Assembly (NCBI RefSeq): GCF_003286915.1 | Contig: NZ_QMFY01000002.1 | Span: 496,001 to 560,000 of the forward strand | Reading direction: 5' to 3' | DNA length: 64,000 nucleotides | Origin: Pseudochryseolinea flava | GTDB lineage: Bacteria; Bacteroidota; Bacteroidia; Cytophagales; Cyclobacteriaceae | Part shown: positions 63,507 through 64,000 of the stretch, in pieces | How positions within the stretch are numbered: the stretch's first letter is position 1 | How the letters are laid out: every line of letters starts with the position of its first letter | Made by a program: the position numbers and the translations under genes | The notes under the pieces: generated by a model | What the model was told of the DNA's origin: nothing | Databases searched by the model: none | Seen by the model: only the letters and a program-made list of their open reading frames with translations

Positions 63507-63959
63507 ATGCTAGGCCAACTTACCGAAAATCAATGTCGTCATATCCTGACAAGTAACCACATTGGTCGACTGGGATTTCACGACGCTCAGCGCATTACCA
63601 TTATTCCGATCGCTTACGCGACTGATGCGAAACACATCTACAGCCATGCCATTGAAGGAAACAAGACTGCTGCCATGCGAAAAAATGCCTCTGTCTGTTT
63701 TCAAGTCGACAACATCGACAGCCTTACCAACTGGCGAAGTGTTATCGTGTGGGGACGATTCGAGGAGATCACATCGCCAGCAGAACAAGAAAAAATACGG
63801 AGCTTATTCGATGATCAGCTGGCGCCGCTAACACTAGGAGAAACCGTCTCGCCCGATCGCGTAGTTGATACACGGCCACAGCATGTCATCAAGAAAAAGC
63901 AGCCCGTGATTTATAAGATCGTCATTGAAGATATTTCCGGCAAATTCGAAAAATCCTGA
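63507..63959 (+). CDS. pyridoxamine 5'-phosphate oxidase family (flavin-binding) protein
   Basis: A 150-residue split-barrel protein: GRLGFHDAQRITIIPIAYATD near residue 20, IYSHAIEGNKTAAMRKNASVCFQVD near 45-70, and SVIVWGRFEEI near 82. This is the NimA/PPOX-like FMN-binding group, which includes nitroimidazole reductases and general stress proteins; which of these is meant cannot be told. A hairpin overlapping the stop codon (63953-63972) follows without a T-tract. Confidence 0.88.
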   Translation: MLGQLTENQCRHILTSNHIGRLGFHDAQRITIIPIAYATDAKHIYSHAIEGNKTAAMRKNASVCFQVDNIDSLTNWRSVIVWGRFEEITSPAEQEKIRSLFDDQLAPLTLGETVSPDRVVDTRPQHVIKKKQPVIYKIVIEDISGKFEKS

Positions 63960-64000
63960 CAAAAATCAGGATCGCCGGTGACCATCATCAACGCGTACTG

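Overview
The window looks like chromosomal DNA of a free-living, glycan-degrading Bacteroidota bacterium, most likely Cytophagales. The grounds are a hybrid two-component system, a SusC/SusD pair, a type IX secretion substrate with a gliding-motility-type C-terminal domain beside a PorP/SprF-like protein, a GldH-like lipoprotein, many lipoproteins with short lipoboxes, and promoter elements of the Bacteroidota form TAnnTTTG with few Shine-Dalgarno sequences. There is no sign of phage, insertion sequence, CRISPR, tRNA or rRNA.

Layout. 1-3710: C-terminally cut hybrid sensor/regulator. 3997-6628: dienelactone hydrolase, small methyltransferase and TerC/Alx-type membrane protein. 6820-9934: an NAD salvage locus with a Nudix-HTH regulator (NrtR type), NadM-Nudix and nicotinamide phosphoribosyltransferase; two inverted-repeat operators precede nadM. 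10054-12479: GH109-like oxidoreductase-fold enzyme plus a sugar-kinase-like protein. 14042-16602: OmpR-type two-component pair followed by a hairpin and a PepSY-like secreted protein. 16651-24912: FtsX-type permease, exonuclease-fold protein, two small membrane proteins, GldH-like lipoprotein, serine hydrolase and GH97, all on the minus strand. 25008-33739: NTF2-like protein, NarL/NarX-type regulator and TPR kinase, a small possible Sm-fold protein, and a 1457-residue FG-GAP/HYR adhesin with its SprF-like partner.

33961-39273: an unknown cytoplasmic protein, GH43, a vanadium haloperoxidase-like lipoprotein translationally coupled to an AraC regulator, and a small lipoprotein. 39458-46726: a complete six-gene heme uptake operon transcribed hmuT-U-V-S-R-Y. 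46900-47447: a 16-cysteine four-helix-bundle protein preceded by what I read as a thiamin pyrophosphate (TPP) riboswitch and a terminator-like hairpin. This pairing is the most unexpected item here. 47948-50744: secreted alpha/beta hydrolase and small secreted or lipoproteins. 50894-57124: SusC, SusD and a secreted calcineurin-like phosphoesterase in one operon. 57378-60942: acyltransferase, M1 peptidase and an unknown protein. 61247-63353: molybdate transporter modABC. 63507-63959: PPOX/flavin-binding protein.

The genes are mostly separate small operons for scavenging (glycans, heme, molybdate, nicotinamide) with dedicated regulators. Functions are read from motifs and remembered family features only; no database search was possible.
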